Positions 49,249-60,085 of a stretch of DNA of 64,000 nucleotides are shown here, in pieces. The position numbers were made by a program, and so were the translations under genes. How positions within the stretch are numbered: the stretch's first letter is position 1; every line of letters starts with the position of its first letter. The DNA is from Candidatus Ferrigenium bremense (GTDB lineage Bacteria > Pseudomonadota > Gammaproteobacteria > Burkholderiales > Gallionellaceae): NCBI GenBank assembly GCA_019449635.1, contig JAGRPI010000023.1:1-64000 (forward strand), written 5' to 3'. The notes under the pieces were generated by a model that worked only from the letters and a program-made list of their open reading frames with translations, did not search any database and was not told the DNA's origin.

Positions 49249-50601
49249 ATGTTCGAGAAAATCCTGATTGCCAATCGTGGGGAGATCGCTCTCCGCATCC
49301 AGCGCGCCTGCCGCGAACTGGGCATTAAAACCGTCGTGGTGCATTCCGAAGCGGACGCCGAGGCCAAGTATGTGAGGCTGGCCGATGAATCGGTGTGCAT
49401 CGGCCCCGCGCCGTCCAATCTGAGCTACCTGAACATCCCCGCCATCATCAGTGCGGCGGAAGTCACCGATGCGCAGGCCATCCATCCCGGCTATGGCTTC
49501 CTGTCGGAAAATGCCGATTTTTCCGAACGCGTCGAAAAATGCGGCTTCGTGTTCATCGGGCCGCGCGCCGAAACCATCCGCCTGATGGGTGACAAGGTTT
49601 CCGCCAAGGCGGCGATGAAGAAGGCCGGCGTACCCTGCGTGCCGGGCGTGGACGGCGCATTGCCGGACAATCCCGCCGAGATCATCAAGATAGCGCGCAG
49701 CATCGGCTACCCGGTCATCATCAAGGCATCCGGCGGCGGCGGCGGGCGCGGGATGCGCGTCGTGCATACCGAGGCGGCGCTGCTGAATGCGGTGACCATG
49801 ACCAAGACCGAGGCGCAGGCCGCCTTCAACAACCCCATGGTGTACATGGAGAAATTCCTGGAGAACCCGCGCCATATCGAATTCCAGATACTGGCCGACC
49901 AGCACGGCAACGCGGTTTACCTGGGCGAGCGCGACTGTTCGATGCAGCGCCGCCACCAGAAGATCATCGAGGAGGCGCCTGCCCCGTCGCTCAACCTGCG
50001 CCTGCGCAACAAGATCGGCGAACGCTGCGCCGAGGCGTGCCGCAAGATCGGCTACCGCGGCGCGGGAACGTTCGAGTTCCTGTACGAGAACGGCGAATTC
50101 TTCTTCATCGAAATGAACACCCGCGTGCAGGTGGAGCATCCCGTCACCGAGATGATCACCGGCATCGATATCGTGCAGCAGCAGATCCGCATCGCCGCAG
50201 GGGAAAAGCTGCCGTTCAAGCAGCGCGATATCGAATTCAGGGGGCATGCCATCGAATGCCGGATCAACGCCGAGCACCCCTACAAATTCACCCCTTCGCC
50301 CGGACGCATCACCTCGTATCATGCCCCGGGCGGCCCCGGCATCCGCGTGGATTCGCATGTCTACAACAACTACTTCGTGCCCCCGCACTATGATTCGATG
50401 ATCGGCAAGATCATTGCCTACGGCGACACACGCGAACAGGCCATGGCAAGGATGCGCACCGCATTGTCCGAAATGTGGGTGGAAGGCATCGACACCAATC
50501 TCGCGCTGCATCGCGAACTGCTGCAGGACGCCGCCTTCATGCGCGGCGCCACCAGCATTCATTACCTGGAAGAGCGCCTCGCCGAACGCACCAAGGGTTA
50601 G
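49249..50601 (+). CDS. accC: Biotin carboxylase subunit of acetyl-CoA carboxylase
   Basis: AccC carboxylates the biotin on AccB with ATP and bicarbonate. The 450-residue length is normal. Visible are [16 protein letters not shown], the ATP-grasp loop [12 protein letters not shown] and the catalytic [17 protein letters not shown]. Unlike several neighbours it carries no repeat insertion. Confidence 0.98.
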   Translation: MFEKILIANRGEIALRIQRACRELGIKTVVVHSEADAEAKYVRLADESVCIGPAPSNLSYLNIPAIISAAEVTDAQAIHPGYGFLSENADFSERVEKCGFVFIGPRAETIRLMGDKVSAKAAMKKAGVPCVPGVDGALPDNPAEIIKIARSIGYPVIIKASGGGGGRGMRVVHTEAALLNAVTMTKTEAQAAFNNPMVYMEKFLENPRHIEFQILADQHGNAVYLGERDCSMQRRHQKIIEEAPAPSLNLRLRNKIGERCAEACRKIGYRGAGTFEFLYENGEFFFIEMNTRVQVEHPVTEMITGIDIVQQQIRIAAGEKLPFKQRDIEFRGHAIECRINAEHPYKFTPSPGRITSYHAPGGPGIRVDSHVYNNYFVPPHYDSMIGKIIAYGDTREQAMARMRTALSEMWVEGIDTNLALHRELLQDAAFMRGATSIHYLEERLAERTKG

Positions 50602-50603
50602 AA

Positions 50604-51524
50604 ATGCCGTGGCTGACCCTCACCGTTGACACCGATGCGCAACACGCCGAAGCCCTGAGCGAAGCGCTGCTGGAGCTCGGCGCGCTGTCGGTCGACCTGC
50701 TGGACGCCGATGCCGGCACGCCGGACGAGCAGGCGATCTTCGGCGAGCCCGGCGAAGCGCCGCCCGGCGTGTGGCAGCACAACCGCGTCAGCGCCTTGTT
50801 CGACGCCGACCGCGATGTGCCGGCAATCCTGCGCAAAGCCGCCGGCAGCATCGGCCTCGAACAACTCCCCGAACACCGCATCGAAACGCTGGCCGACAAC
50901 GACTGGGTGCGCCTCACCCAAGCGCAGTTCGAGCCGATCCGCATCTCTGCGCGGCTGTGGATTGTGCCGACCTGGCATGTTCCCAGCGACCCGGAAGCCG
51001 TCAACATCGTGCTCGACCCCGGCCTCGCGTTCGGCACCGGCAGCCACCCCACCACGCGGCTGTGCCTGCGCTGGCTGGACGACCACCTCAGGAGCGGCGA
51101 GTCGGTGCTGGACTACGGCTGCGGCTCCGGCATCCTCGCCATCGCCGCGCTCAAGCTGGGGGCTGCACGCGCCGTCGGCGTTGATGTAGACTCGCAGGCA
51201 GTGACCGCCAGCCGCGACAATGCCATTGCGAACCAGGTCGGCAACGTGCAGTTCTGCCAGCCAGACAATGCGCCGCAGGACAGTTCCGAAAAACTTTTGG
51301 CCGGGCACCCGTATGATCTGGTGGTGGCAAACATTTTGACCAACCCGTTGCGCATGCTCGCCCCGTTGCTGGCGAATGCGACACGGCAAGGCGGACAGAT
51401 CGTGCTGTCCGGCATCCTCGAAGAACAGGCGCAAGACGTGATGGATATCTACCGGCAATGGTTCGACCTGAACGCCCCGATTTTCGAGGATGGCTGGGCA
51501 TGCCTGTCGGGACGGAAGCGTTGA
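50604..51524 (+). CDS. prmA: Ribosomal protein L11 methyltransferase
   Basis: PrmA trimethylates ribosomal protein L11. The 306-residue product has an N-terminal substrate-binding domain, the LDPGLAFGTGSHPTTRLCL motif and the SAM-binding LDYGCGSGILAIAALKLGA. The start at 50604 is two bases after the accC stop. Confidence 0.95.
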   Translation: MPWLTLTVDTDAQHAEALSEALLELGALSVDLLDADAGTPDEQAIFGEPGEAPPGVWQHNRVSALFDADRDVPAILRKAAGSIGLEQLPEHRIETLADNDWVRLTQAQFEPIRISARLWIVPTWHVPSDPEAVNIVLDPGLAFGTGSHPTTRLCLRWLDDHLRSGESVLDYGCGSGILAIAALKLGAARAVGVDVDSQAVTASRDNAIANQVGNVQFCQPDNAPQDSSEKLLAGHPYDLVVANILTNPLRMLAPLLANATRQGGQIVLSGILEEQAQDVMDIYRQWFDLNAPIFEDGWACLSGRKR

Positions 51525-51525
51525 C

Positions 51526-52464
51526 ATGAGCGGAACGACCCTCTGCCCGCACTGCAATACACGCTTCAAAATTGATGCTGAGCAATTGGAGGCACATCAC
51601 GGCATGGTGCGCTGCGGGCATTGCCTGCAAGCCTTCGACGCTCGTCCAGGCTATATCCCCGACCAGCCAAACCCGCAGCTTGAATTACTGATACTGAATG
51701 AGCCGGCCGAAGCCGCTGCAGAAGCCGCGGCCGCCGAGGAAACCACCTCTGCTGAAGGAACCGGGTTGGGAGAAGCGATCCCGCCCGCGGACGAGGCAGC
51801 CGCGCAAGCCGGGCTGCCGGAAACACCGCGCAACGACCTGCCGGATTTCGACCAGCCTGCCGCCGTTGAACCGGAGAATGAGGCCCCACAGGCCGCCGGA
51901 ACTGTTGCGAAACCCCTGACGCTGGCCGAGCAAGTCGCCATCGTGCAGGACGAGGATGAAGGCATCCCTCCCTCCGCACCCGCCTACCGCCGGTGGCCCT
52001 GGGCGGTCGCCGCGTTCCTGTTGCTGCTGGTGCTGCTCGCGCAGGCTGCCTATTTCTTCCGCGTCGACCTCGCCGCGCGCCTGCCCGGCCTGAAGCCCGC
52101 CTTGACCGGTTACTGCAAGCTGCTGGGATGCAGCGTGCCACTGCCGCAAAGAACCGACCTGATGAGCATCGAATCCTCCGACCTCGAAGCCGACCCAGCG
52201 CACGAAAACCAGATCAACCTGAACGCCCTGCTGCGCAACCGCGCGTCATACCCGCAGGCCTTCCCCAATCTGGAACTCACGCTCAACGATACCCAGGACA
52301 AACCGCTGGCGCGCCGTATCTTCAAACCGAAAGATTACTTGCCGCCGCACGAAAACGAACCAACCGGCCTGCTGCCCAATCACGAACTCGTCGTCAAGCT
52401 GCACCTCAACACCAACGACCTCAGGCCGACCGGTTATCGCCTGGTACTGTTTTATCAGCAGTAA
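51526..52464 (+). CDS. DUF3426 zinc-ribbon membrane protein
   Basis: The 312-residue protein begins with a zinc ribbon (CPHC...CGHC, MJ0042 type), then an acidic Ala/Glu/Pro-rich stretch (~60-155), one transmembrane helix (WAVAAFLLLLVLLAQAAYFF) and a DUF3426 domain (~190-310). Function is unknown. It overlaps or abuts prmA, as in many betaproteobacteria. Confidence 0.88.
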   Translation: MSGTTLCPHCNTRFKIDAEQLEAHHGMVRCGHCLQAFDARPGYIPDQPNPQLELLILNEPAEAAAEAAAAEETTSAEGTGLGEAIPPADEAAAQAGLPETPRNDLPDFDQPAAVEPENEAPQAAGTVAKPLTLAEQVAIVQDEDEGIPPSAPAYRRWPWAVAAFLLLLVLLAQAAYFFRVDLAARLPGLKPALTGYCKLLGCSVPLPQRTDLMSIESSDLEADPAHENQINLNALLRNRASYPQAFPNLELTLNDTQDKPLARRIFKPKDYLPPHENEPTGLLPNHELVVKLHLNTNDLRPTGYRLVLFYQQ

Positions 52465-52466
52465 CT

Positions 52467-52675
52467 CAGAAGCTGCCTTGAAAATTCGCGAGGAGGGATG
52501 GATGCAAGGCGCACGGAGCGCAGCAACCGGAATGTACACACAAGTACATGAGGATTGCGAGTACCGCGCAACGCCGCATAACCAGCCACTTGGCTGCTAT
52601 ATTTTGGCAGCCTAGTGGAATGGCTAGTAGTTCCATCAGACGCCCTCCGCAGCAATTTTTAAGGCAGCTTCTCAG
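52467..52675. repeat. AGAAGCTGCC inverted repeat interrupted by a TAGCC-hairpin element
   Basis: Outer arms AGAAGCTGCCTTGAAAATT (left) and AATTTTTAAGGCAGCTTCT (right) are inverses. Inside lies the TAGCC-hairpin unit at 52578-52637 (ATAACCAGCCACTTGGCTGC ... TAGTAGTTCCATC). The flanks ...ACGCCGC and AGACGCCC suggest an original ACGCCGCATCAGACG site. A short open frame here is an artefact. Confidence 0.82.
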
Positions 52676-53271
52676 CGCTTGCCGATGCGCGGCTCTTTCC
52701 CCGCCAGCAGGTTGCGGATATTCTTCTTGTGCCGCCAGACCAGCAGCGCCAACAAGATGCCGGTTGCCAGCACCCACTCACGCGGCAGGCCCAGCACCAG
52801 CGCGTAGATCGGTGCGCCGGCGGCAGCGGTCAACGCGGCCAGCGACGAGAAGCGGAACAGCACTGCCATCAGCAGCCAGGTCGCCAGCGCGCCCAACCCC
52901 AGCCAGACATTCAGCGCCAGCAGCACGCCCAGCGCCGTCGCCACCCCCTTGCCGCCCTGGAAGCGCAGGAACACCGGAAACACGTGTCCGAGGAACACCA
53001 CGAGCGCCACGAGCGCGACCGTCACCTGGTAATTCCCGTCTTGCGGCGCGAACTGGATCGCCGCAAACACCGCCAGCCAGCCCTTCGCCGCGTCGCCCAG
53101 CAGCGTCAGTACCGCAGCCGCCTTCTTTCCGCTGCGCAGCACGTTGGTCGCGCCGGGATTACCGGAGCCATAGCTGCGCGGATCGGGCAGGCCGAACGCC
53201 TTGCTCATCAGCACCGCGAACGAAATGGAGCCCAGCAGGTAGGCGGCGATTACAAAAATCAGGTTCGTCAT
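52672..53271 (-). CDS. plsY: Glycerol-3-phosphate acyltransferase
   Basis: PlsY transfers an acyl group from acyl-phosphate to glycerol-3-phosphate, starting phospholipid synthesis. The 199-residue membrane protein shows [32 protein letters not shown] and a basic C-terminal end. The start at 53271 (MTNLIF) places the first helix correctly. It is divergent from folB; the gap is filled by CTGAGGTATCGAA repeats (53358-53384, 53411-53440). Confidence 0.95.
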   Translation of the reverse strand: MTNLIFVIAAYLLGSISFAVLMSKAFGLPDPRSYGSGNPGATNVLRSGKKAAAVLTLLGDAAKGWLAVFAAIQFAPQDGNYQVTVALVALVVFLGHVFPVFLRFQGGKGVATALGVLLALNVWLGLGALATWLLMAVLFRFSSLAALTAAAGAPIYALVLGLPREWVLATGILLALLVWRHKKNIRNLLAGKEPRIGKR

Positions 53272-53357
53272 CTGAAATACCTTAAAATGCGAGCGGCGGA
53301 TTTTACTCGAATGCTCCACAGCCGCCACAACAAACTAGCGAACTCACCCCCATTCAC

Positions 53358-53440
53358 CCTTCGATACCTCAGGGCGAACGGATGCCCACTGAGCGGGCTA
53401 TATGAATTTACCGTTCGTGCTGAGGTATCGAAGCATGAAC
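53358..53440. repeat. Facing pair of CTGAGGTATCGAA repeats upstream of folB
   Basis: CCCTTCGATACCTCAGGGCG at 53358 and CCGTTCGTGCTGAGGTATCG at 53411 face each other. The right copy ends about 19 bases before the folB ATG. Confidence 0.8.
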
Positions 53441-53458
53441 GGCGCAACGGACTATTTC

Positions 53459-53815
53459 ATGGACATCATCTTTCTGCGCGAACTCAAGGTCACAACGCTC
53501 ATCGGCGTCTACGAATGGGAAAAGCGCGTGCCGCAGACCCTGCAGATCGACCTCGACATCGCGCTGCCCGACAGCCGCGCCTGCCAGACCGACGACATCA
53601 AGGACGCGCTCGACTACTCGAAAGTCGCACAACACCTCCAGACCGTACTGAGCGACGGGCATTTCTCCCTGCTGGAAACCCTCGCCGAACATATCGCACA
53701 GATCATCCTCAAGGACTTCAACGCCCCGTGGGTCAAGGTCAGCGTCGCCAAGCTGCAGGCGATACGCAATTGCAGGATGGTGGGGGTTTGTATTGAGCGG
53801 GGGCAGGTGAAGTAG
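53459..53815 (+). CDS. folB: Dihydroneopterin aldolase
   Basis: FolB converts 7,8-dihydroneopterin to 6-hydroxymethyl-dihydropterin in folate synthesis. The 118-residue product opens MDIIFLRELKVTTLIGVYEWE, has DYSKVAQHLQTVLSDGHFSLLETLAE, with the catalytic-region Glu, and ends with VCIERG. The start at 53459 fits the family; no Shine-Dalgarno site is visible. Confidence 0.94.
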   Translation: MDIIFLRELKVTTLIGVYEWEKRVPQTLQIDLDIALPDSRACQTDDIKDALDYSKVAQHLQTVLSDGHFSLLETLAEHIAQIILKDFNAPWVKVSVAKLQAIRNCRMVGVCIERGQVK

Positions 53816-53827
53816 CTCGTCATTCCG

Positions 53828-53946
53828 GCGCAGGCCGGAATCCAGTAAGCGTAGGGCGCATTAGGCGAAAGCCGTAATGCGCCGGATGTTTCCAGTTTTT
53901 CTGCGGCGCAATGCGCTTCGCCCTTCGACTACGCTCAGGACAGGCT
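53828..53946. repeat. Mixed repeats between folB and xerD
   Basis: In order: ATTCCGGCGCAGGCCGGAAT, GTAGGGCGCATTAGGCG...AATGCGCCGGATG, and CCCTTCGACTACGCTCAGGA. Three families stand side by side between two convergent genes. Confidence 0.75.
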
Positions 53947-53956
53947 TATTGACGTC

Positions 53957-54850
<894 letters not shown>

Positions 54851-54857
54851 AGACCAG

Positions 54858-54929
54858 CCGTTCGCCCTGAGGTATCGAAGGGTGAACGTATATCTCCACC
54901 GTCGTGGTTCGATACCTCACCACGAACGG
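54858..54929. repeat. Facing pair of CTGAGGTATCGAA repeats upstream of xerD
   Basis: CCGTTCGCCCTGAGGTATCG and GTTCGATACCTCACCACGAA face each other between ogt and xerD, eight bases before the xerD start. Confidence 0.8.
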
Positions 54930-54932
54930 ATT

Positions 54933-55397
54933 TCATGACACTCCCTCGTGCGCCAGCAGCCAACGCTTGATGTCCATATGAGCGCCGCTCGTGTGACGGG
55001 CAAAGCCGCCCAGGCCGGTCTTGCCCACTACGCGGTGGCAGGGAACGATGACGGGGATCGGGTTCGCGCCGCAGGCCTGGCCGACGGCCTGTGCGCAGGA
55101 TTTCAGCTCGGCGGCGATTTCGCCGTAGCTGCGCGTCTGCCCGCGCGGGATGGCCTGCATGGCCTGCCAGACTTTTTGCTGGTGCGGAGTACCTTTCAAT
55201 TCGAGCGGCACGGAGAACCGTGCGTCAGGGTCTTCCAGATAATGCAGCAATTGTTCGCACACGGTTTGGGCGAATGCGCTGGTCGCGCGTTGCGGTTTTT
55301 CGCCTGCCGGCAAAAAGTCGATGCCGGTCAGCGCATCGCCGGTGCAACAGATGCCGAGCACGCCGAACGGAACGGATAGTTTTGCCTGATAGTCCAT
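54933..55397 (-). CDS. ogt: Methylated-DNA--protein-cysteine methyltransferase
   Basis: The suicide enzyme removes O6-methylguanine lesions. The 154-residue product has the active-site IPVIVPCHRVVG, the helix-turn-helix RGQTRSYGEIA and the final GGFARH...KRWLLAHE. The start at 55397 (MDYQAKL) was preferred over a frame to 55442 that runs into a repeat. Ada-type regulatory domains are absent. Confidence 0.93.
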   Translation of the reverse strand: MDYQAKLSVPFGVLGICCTGDALTGIDFLPAGEKPQRATSAFAQTVCEQLLHYLEDPDARFSVPLELKGTPHQQKVWQAMQAIPRGQTRSYGEIAAELKSCAQAVGQACGANPIPVIVPCHRVVGKTGLGGFARHTSGAHMDIKRWLLAHEGVS

Positions 55398-55665
55398 GAG
55401 ATGTTCCAAAATCAACCGGGATAATACACGCGCTATAAGCAAAAATCCCCCACCATTCCGGCGCAGGCCGGAATCCAGTCATACATAAATACTCCGCAAC
55501 GCGGGACAACCCCAAAGGCATTATGGATAGAAGCGCTGAATTCCGGCCTGCGCCGGAATGACAAACGAAATGATTTTTTTATGTAGGAGCGGGCCATGCC
55601 CGCGAGCTTTGTTGTAAAGCGATTCGAGTGCATGGCCCGCTCCTGAAAATGATACAGCAGGCAAT
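55398..55665. repeat. Repeat-filled gap between ogt and rplS
   Basis: A first inverted repeat has arms ATTCCGGCGCAGGCCGGAAT (from 55454) and TTCCGGCCTGCGCCGGAATG (55541-55560). A second has arms TAGGAGCGGGCCATG (55584-55598) and CATGGCCCGCTCCT (55631-55644); its GTAGGAGCGGGC core resembles Pseudomonas REP sequences. No gene is seen. Confidence 0.75.
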
Positions 55666-55692
55666 AAAAACGGGAGCCTGGCTCCCGTTTTT
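55666..55692 (-). terminator. Rho-independent terminator of the rpsP-rimM-trmD-rplS operon
   Basis: AAAAACGGGAGC pairs with GCTCCCGTTTTT around a short CTG loop, 24 bases past the rplS stop. Confidence 0.88.
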
Positions 55693-55716
55693 ATCATGCA
55701 AAAAACCTGCTGACGA

Positions 55717-56079
55717 TCAGCCGCGGATTGCGAGTTTTTCTTTGATACGTGCCGACTTGCCGGAGCGGTCGCGCAGGAAGTAGAGCTTGGCGCGGCGCAC
55801 CGCACCGCGACGCTTCACCTCGATGCTGGCGATGGCCGGCGAGTAAGTCTGGAAGGTGCGTTCCACGCCTTCGCCGGCAGATATCTTGCGCACGATAAAG
55901 GCGGAATTCAGTCCGCGATTGCGCTTGGCGACCACGATACCTTCGAAAGCCTGAACGCGCTTGCGTTCGCCTTCGACCACGTTCACGCTGACTACGACGG
56001 TGTCGCCGGGCGCGAAGACGGGGATCTTCTTGCCCAAGCGGGCGATTTCTTCTTGTTCCAATGTTTCGATCAAGTTCAC
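55717..56079 (-). CDS. rplS: 50S ribosomal protein L19
   Basis: L19 lies at the 30S-50S interface. The 120-residue product opens [19 protein letters not shown] and has the [15 protein letters not shown] core. The start is a GTG at 56079, eight bases after a strong AAGGAG; family proteins begin at this residue. Last gene of its operon. Confidence 0.97.
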   Translation of the reverse strand: MNLIETLEQEEIARLGKKIPVFAPGDTVVVSVNVVEGERKRVQAFEGIVVAKRNRGLNSAFIVRKISAGEGVERTFQTYSPAIASIEVKRRGAVRRAKLYFLRDRSGKSARIKEKLAIRG

Positions 56080-56084
56080 TTTTG

Positions 56085-56855
56085 CTACTCCTTTTTTTGT
56101 AAGTCTTGTTCCTTCTGGAACGCTGCCAGAAGCCGAGACTCCTCTTTTGTCAAATCGCGTTTCGCCAATAACTCCGGCCTGCGCAACCACGTCCTGCCCA
56201 ACGACTGCTGAAGCCGCCAGCGCTGTATCTCGGCATGATTGCCGGACAACAGCACCGGGGGCACGGCTTCACCATTAAACACTTCCGGGCGGGTGTAGTG
56301 CGGGCAATCCAGCAGGCCCTGCACGAACGAATCCTGCTCGGCAGACTCGGCATCGCCCAGCACGCCGGGCAGTTGCCGCACCAGACTATCCATCAACACC
56401 ATCGCCGCCAACTCGCCACCGGACAACACATAGTCGCCGATGGATATCTCTGCATCCACATGCCGGCGGATCAGGCGCTCATCCACGCCTTCGTAACGCC
56501 CCGCCAGCAGGATCAAACCTTCATCCGGCTGCGCCACCAGTTCCTTGACCACCGCATGGGTCAGCAACCTGCCCTGCGGCGACAGATACACCACGCGGCT
56601 CTTCTGCACGCCGCTGGCTGCCTGCCGCTGCCTGGCCGCGTTGATCGCGCCCGCCAGCGGCTCCGCCAGCATCACCATCCCGGGGCCGCCGCCGTAGGGG
56701 CGGTCGTCGATGGTGCGGTAATTATCGGTGGTGAAATCGCGCGGATTCCACGTCTTTAATACATAGTTTCCCTGTTCTGCCGCGCGCCGCGTGATACCGT
56801 ATTGCGTCAGCGCATCGAACATCTGCGGGAACAAGGTGATTACATCAAAAATCAT
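56085..56855 (-). CDS. trmD: tRNA (guanine-37-N1) methyltransferase
   Basis: TrmD methylates G37 next to the anticodon and prevents +1 frameshifts. The 256-residue product opens [13 protein letters not shown], with [27 protein letters not shown] and the SPOUT-knot segment [17 protein letters not shown]. The start overlaps the rimM stop (ATGA), showing coupled translation. Confidence 0.97.
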   Translation of the reverse strand: MIFDVITLFPQMFDALTQYGITRRAAEQGNYVLKTWNPRDFTTDNYRTIDDRPYGGGPGMVMLAEPLAGAINAARQRQAASGVQKSRVVYLSPQGRLLTHAVVKELVAQPDEGLILLAGRYEGVDERLIRRHVDAEISIGDYVLSGGELAAMVLMDSLVRQLPGVLGDAESAEQDSFVQGLLDCPHYTRPEVFNGEAVPPVLLSGNHAEIQRWRLQQSLGRTWLRRPELLAKRDLTKEESRLLAAFQKEQDLQKKE

Positions 56856-57382
56856 TTGAGGTAATCCGCCGACCAATCCACCCGGATGGTCCTGTTTTCC
56901 AGATCCACCTGCTTGATGGCCGAGGCCACGAACGGGATCAGGATCTCGCCGCTGTCGCCCTGCACGCTCAACACCTCGTTCGCGCCGGTTTCCAGCAGGT
57001 TTGTTACCGTGCCCAATCGCGCGCCCGCTTCGTTGACCACCGCGAGCCCGATCAGATCCGACCAGTAGTATTCGCCTTCATCCTGCTCCGGCAAACTGCT
57101 GTGCGGCACGGCGATCAGCAAACCCTTCAGTTTCTCGGCTGCGGTGCGATCCGCGCAGTCCGGCAATTGCGCAACCAGCGTCTTGCCATGCACCTCACAC
57201 TGCCCGACTTTCACCTCGCGCCACGGCCCTTGTTCACGGCCGATCCACCACGTCGGGTAATCCAGCAGGCTATCGAGATATTCGGTGAACGGCTGGATCT
57301 TGACCAGACCGCGAATGCCGTGTGCGGCTGCGATGCGCCCCATGATGACCATGGAGCCGGCTTCATCAGGCTTGGGCGGCAC
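56852..57382 (-). CDS. rimM: 16S rRNA processing protein RimM
   Basis: RimM binds S19 and matures the 30S head. The 176-residue product has the N-terminal [21 protein letters not shown] and the PRC-barrel [13 protein letters not shown]...[15 protein letters not shown] at 57382 and an ATG at 57352 are both possible starts; the GTG lies eight bases past the rpsP stop. Third from the end of the operon. Confidence 0.95.
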   Translation of the reverse strand: MPPKPDEAGSMVIMGRIAAAHGIRGLVKIQPFTEYLDSLLDYPTWWIGREQGPWREVKVGQCEVHGKTLVAQLPDCADRTAAEKLKGLLIAVPHSSLPEQDEGEYYWSDLIGLAVVNEAGARLGTVTNLLETGANEVLSVQGDSGEILIPFVASAIKQVDLENRTIRVDWSADYLK

Positions 57383-57390
57383 TCTTTAAA

Positions 57391-57642
57391 TCAGGCTGCC
57401 GCAGCTCCGGCACGCTTGACCAGCTTGGCAACGGCCTCGCTCAATTGCGCGCCCTTGCTTTGCCAGTGGCTCACGCGCTCCAGTTGCAGGCGCAGCGCTT
57501 CCTGGCCTTCCGCCACGAGCGGATTGTAGAAACCGACGCGCTCGATGAAACGGCCGTCGCGACGGTTGCGTGAATCCGCCACCACTACATTGTAAAACGG
57601 ACGGTTCTTGGAGCCGCCACGGGAAAGACGAATAATGACCAT
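57391..57642 (-). CDS. rpsP: 30S ribosomal protein S16
   Basis: The 83-residue product [20 protein letters not shown] with the later [13 protein letters not shown] segment is a standard S16. First gene of the rpsP-rimM-trmD-rplS operon; a sigma-70-like promoter lies 42 bases upstream. Confidence 0.98.
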   Translation of the reverse strand: MVIIRLSRGGSKNRPFYNVVVADSRNRRDGRFIERVGFYNPLVAEGQEALRLQLERVSHWQSKGAQLSEAVAKLVKRAGAAAA

Positions 57643-57683
57643 ATAAAACCTATTTAAGTTATTAGCCCAGCAAAAGGGCGCGA

Positions 57684-57713
57684 ATTCTACGACATTTGGG
57701 GCACTTCTTGCAA
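57684..57713 (-). promoter_or_regulatory. Sigma-70-like promoter of the rpsP operon
   Basis: On the minus strand TTGCAA (57713-57708) and TAGAAT (57689-57684) are separated by 18 bases, 42-71 bases before the rpsP ATG. Confidence 0.55.
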
Positions 57714-57735
57714 CCCAAAGAAAATCAACGGGTTT

Positions 57736-58548
57736 TCATCGGTGTAGCAGCACTTCCAGGACGAACTTGGTGCCCAGGTAAGCCAGCAGCAAAAACACGA
57801 AACCGCTCACCGTCCAGCGCACCGCGGTACGGCCCCGCCAGCCATAGGAATAATGCCCCCACAGCAGCACGGCGAACACCCCCCAGGACACAAAACCGAA
57901 CAGCGCCTTGTGGTTGAACTGCCAGGCCTTGCCGAATATCTCCTCGGAAAACACCACGCCGGAGGCCAGCGTCAGCGTCAGCAGCACGAAGCCGATGGCG
58001 ATCATGCGGAACAGCAGGGTCTCCATGGTCAGCAGCGGCGGCAGACTTTGCAGGACGCGCGGCAAGGTCGCGTGATGCAGGCGTTTTTCCACCTGCGAGA
58101 TCAGCACCGCGTGCAGCATGGCGATGGTGAACAGGCTGTAGGCGAGCATCGCGGCGGCGATATGCGCCTTGAAGGCGAACAGGTCGGTATTTTCCAGTTG
58201 GTGCGCCGACGGAAAAAGCTCCGGCAACAGCACGGCCACCGCCGCCAAAGGCAATACCAGCGCCTGCAACCCGCCGATGGGGTAAAAGAAGCGCGCCAGC
58301 CAATACACCAGCAAGGTCAGCCAGACGATCAGCGACAGCGCGTTCAGCAGACTCAGATTGAATCCGCCGTTGGCGAACACATCCTGCGCGAGCAGGTAAC
58401 CGTGCAAAACCAGCGGGATCAACACCAGATGCCCCGCCGCCCCGCGGCTCATCACATCCCCCTCGCCGCGCGCCTGCGCCCGCCAGAAATAGGCTGCCAG
58501 CACGCCATAGGCAGCAGAAGCGATCAATGAAAGGAGAATGTTAGGCAT
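57736..58548 (-). CDS. CcsA-family inner membrane protein (YpjD-like)
   Basis: The 270-residue protein has about eight transmembrane helices and the cytochrome-c-assembly (CcsA/CcmC-like) domain. Histidines are in FAFKAHIAAAMLAYS and QFNHKALFGFVSWG, but the WGSFWxWD haem motif of true CcmC/CcsA is not present. E. coli YpjD, next to ffh, is the closest described protein; its role is unclear. It is divergent from ffh. A haem-handling role is possible but unproven. Confidence 0.85.
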   Translation of the reverse strand: MPNILLSLIASAAYGVLAAYFWRAQARGEGDVMSRGAAGHLVLIPLVLHGYLLAQDVFANGGFNLSLLNALSLIVWLTLLVYWLARFFYPIGGLQALVLPLAAVAVLLPELFPSAHQLENTDLFAFKAHIAAAMLAYSLFTIAMLHAVLISQVEKRLHHATLPRVLQSLPPLLTMETLLFRMIAIGFVLLTLTLASGVVFSEEIFGKAWQFNHKALFGFVSWGVFAVLLWGHYSYGWRGRTAVRWTVSGFVFLLLAYLGTKFVLEVLLHR

Positions 58549-58606
58549 TTTTGTCAGGATGTTTTAGACTTCGCGAATTCTACACCATACGCAGTAACAT
58601 ACCCAC

Positions 58607-59962
58607 ATGCTGGACAATCTGACAAGCCGCCTCTCCGGCGTCATCAAAACGCTGCGCGGGCAAGCGCGCCTCACCGAAAGCAACATCCAGGACTCCCTGC
58701 GCGAAGTGCGCATGGCGCTGCTCGAAGCCGACGTTGCTCTGCCGGTCGTCAAGGATTTCATCGCCCAGGTCAAACAGGCCGCGCTCGGACAGGAAGTCAT
58801 CGGCAACCTGAATCCGGGGCAGGCGCTGATCGGCGTGGTGCACCGCGAGCTCACCAGGCTGATGGGCGAGCACAACGACGCGCTCAACCTCGCCACCACC
58901 CCGCCCGCCGTGATCCTGATGGCCGGCCTGCAGGGCGCGGGCAAGACCACCACCAGCGGCAAGCTCGCCAAACTGCTGCGCGACCAGCAAAGGAAAAAGG
59001 TGCTGCTGGTCAGTTGCGACGTGTACCGCCCTGCGGCGATCGAGCAATTGCGCACGCTGGCTCAGCAGTTGGAGATCGATTTCTTCGCCTCCGACATCGG
59101 CCAGAAACCGCAGGACATCGCACTGGCCGCACTGGACTATGCGCGCAGGCATTATCACGACGTGCTGATCGTCGATACCGCCGGACGATTGGCTATCGAT
59201 GCCGCGATGATGGAGGAGATCCAGCAATTGCACGCCGCGCTCAAGCCGATCGAAACCTTGTTCGTGGTCGATGCGATGACCGGGCAGGACGCGGTCAACA
59301 CCGCCAAGGCGTTCGGCGACGCACTGCCGCTGACCGGCGTGATCCTCACCAAGCTGGACGGCGATGCGCGCGGCGGCGCGGCGCTGTCGGTGCGCCACAT
59401 CACCGGCAAGCCGATCAAGTTCGTCGGCGTGAGCGAGAAGCCCACCGGCCTCGAAGCCTTCTATCCCGAACGCATGGCCTCGCGCGTGCTCGGCATGGGC
59501 GATGTGCTGTCGCTGATCGAAGAGGCGCGGCGCGGCGTCGATCAAGCCGAAGCCGAGAAACTCGCACAAAAGGTCAAGAAAGGCGAGAGCTTCGACCTCA
59601 ACGATTTCAAGATGCAGATCGTGCAGATGCGCAAGATGGGCGGCATGGCCGCGCTGATGGACAAACTGCCCGCGCAACTCAGCCAGGCAGCAGCCGGCTC
59701 CAAGGTGGATGACAAATCCATCAATCGCCTGGAAGGCATCATCAACTCGATGACGCAGCTGGAGCGCAGCAAACCGGAACTCATCAAGGCCTCGCGCAAA
59801 CGGCGCATCGCTGCCGGGGCGGGCGTGCAGGTGATGCATGTCAACCAGTTGCTCAACCAGTTCGAGCAGACCCAGAAGATGATGAAAATGCTCGGCAAGG
59901 GCGGCGGCATGGCCAAGATGATGCGCGGCATGGCGGGGAAGCTTCCGGGGTTGGGACGTTGA
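58607..59962 (+). CDS. ffh: Signal recognition particle protein Ffh
   Basis: Ffh with 4.5S RNA targets nascent membrane proteins to FtsY. The 451-residue product has the N domain, the GTPase G domain (GLQGAGKTTTSGKLA, DVYRPAAIEQL, DTAGRLAID, TKLDGDARGG) and the methionine-rich M domain (MRKMGGMAALMDKLP to the C terminus). No insertion is present. Confidence 0.97.
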   Translation: MLDNLTSRLSGVIKTLRGQARLTESNIQDSLREVRMALLEADVALPVVKDFIAQVKQAALGQEVIGNLNPGQALIGVVHRELTRLMGEHNDALNLATTPPAVILMAGLQGAGKTTTSGKLAKLLRDQQRKKVLLVSCDVYRPAAIEQLRTLAQQLEIDFFASDIGQKPQDIALAALDYARRHYHDVLIVDTAGRLAIDAAMMEEIQQLHAALKPIETLFVVDAMTGQDAVNTAKAFGDALPLTGVILTKLDGDARGGAALSVRHITGKPIKFVGVSEKPTGLEAFYPERMASRVLGMGDVLSLIEEARRGVDQAEAEKLAQKVKKGESFDLNDFKMQIVQMRKMGGMAALMDKLPAQLSQAAAGSKVDDKSINRLEGIINSMTQLERSKPELIKASRKRRIAAGAGVQVMHVNQLLNQFEQTQKMMKMLGKGGGMAKMMRGMAGKLPGLGR

Positions 59963-59967
59963 CAAGC

Positions 59968-60055
59968 CTCATTAGCCACGGATTGACACGGATGAAACAT
60001 GGATTAGTCCCTGCATTTATCCGTGACTATCTGTGTTAATCCGTGGCTGGTATTG
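59968..60055. repeat. CCACGGAT-family inverted repeat
   Basis: Left arm ATTAGCCACGGATTGACACG and right arm GTGTTAATCCGTGGCTGGTA pair. It separates ffh from the CbbY gene. Confidence 0.83.
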
Positions 60056-60085
60056 CCTTTACTCGCCAATCAAAACTTCTCAACC

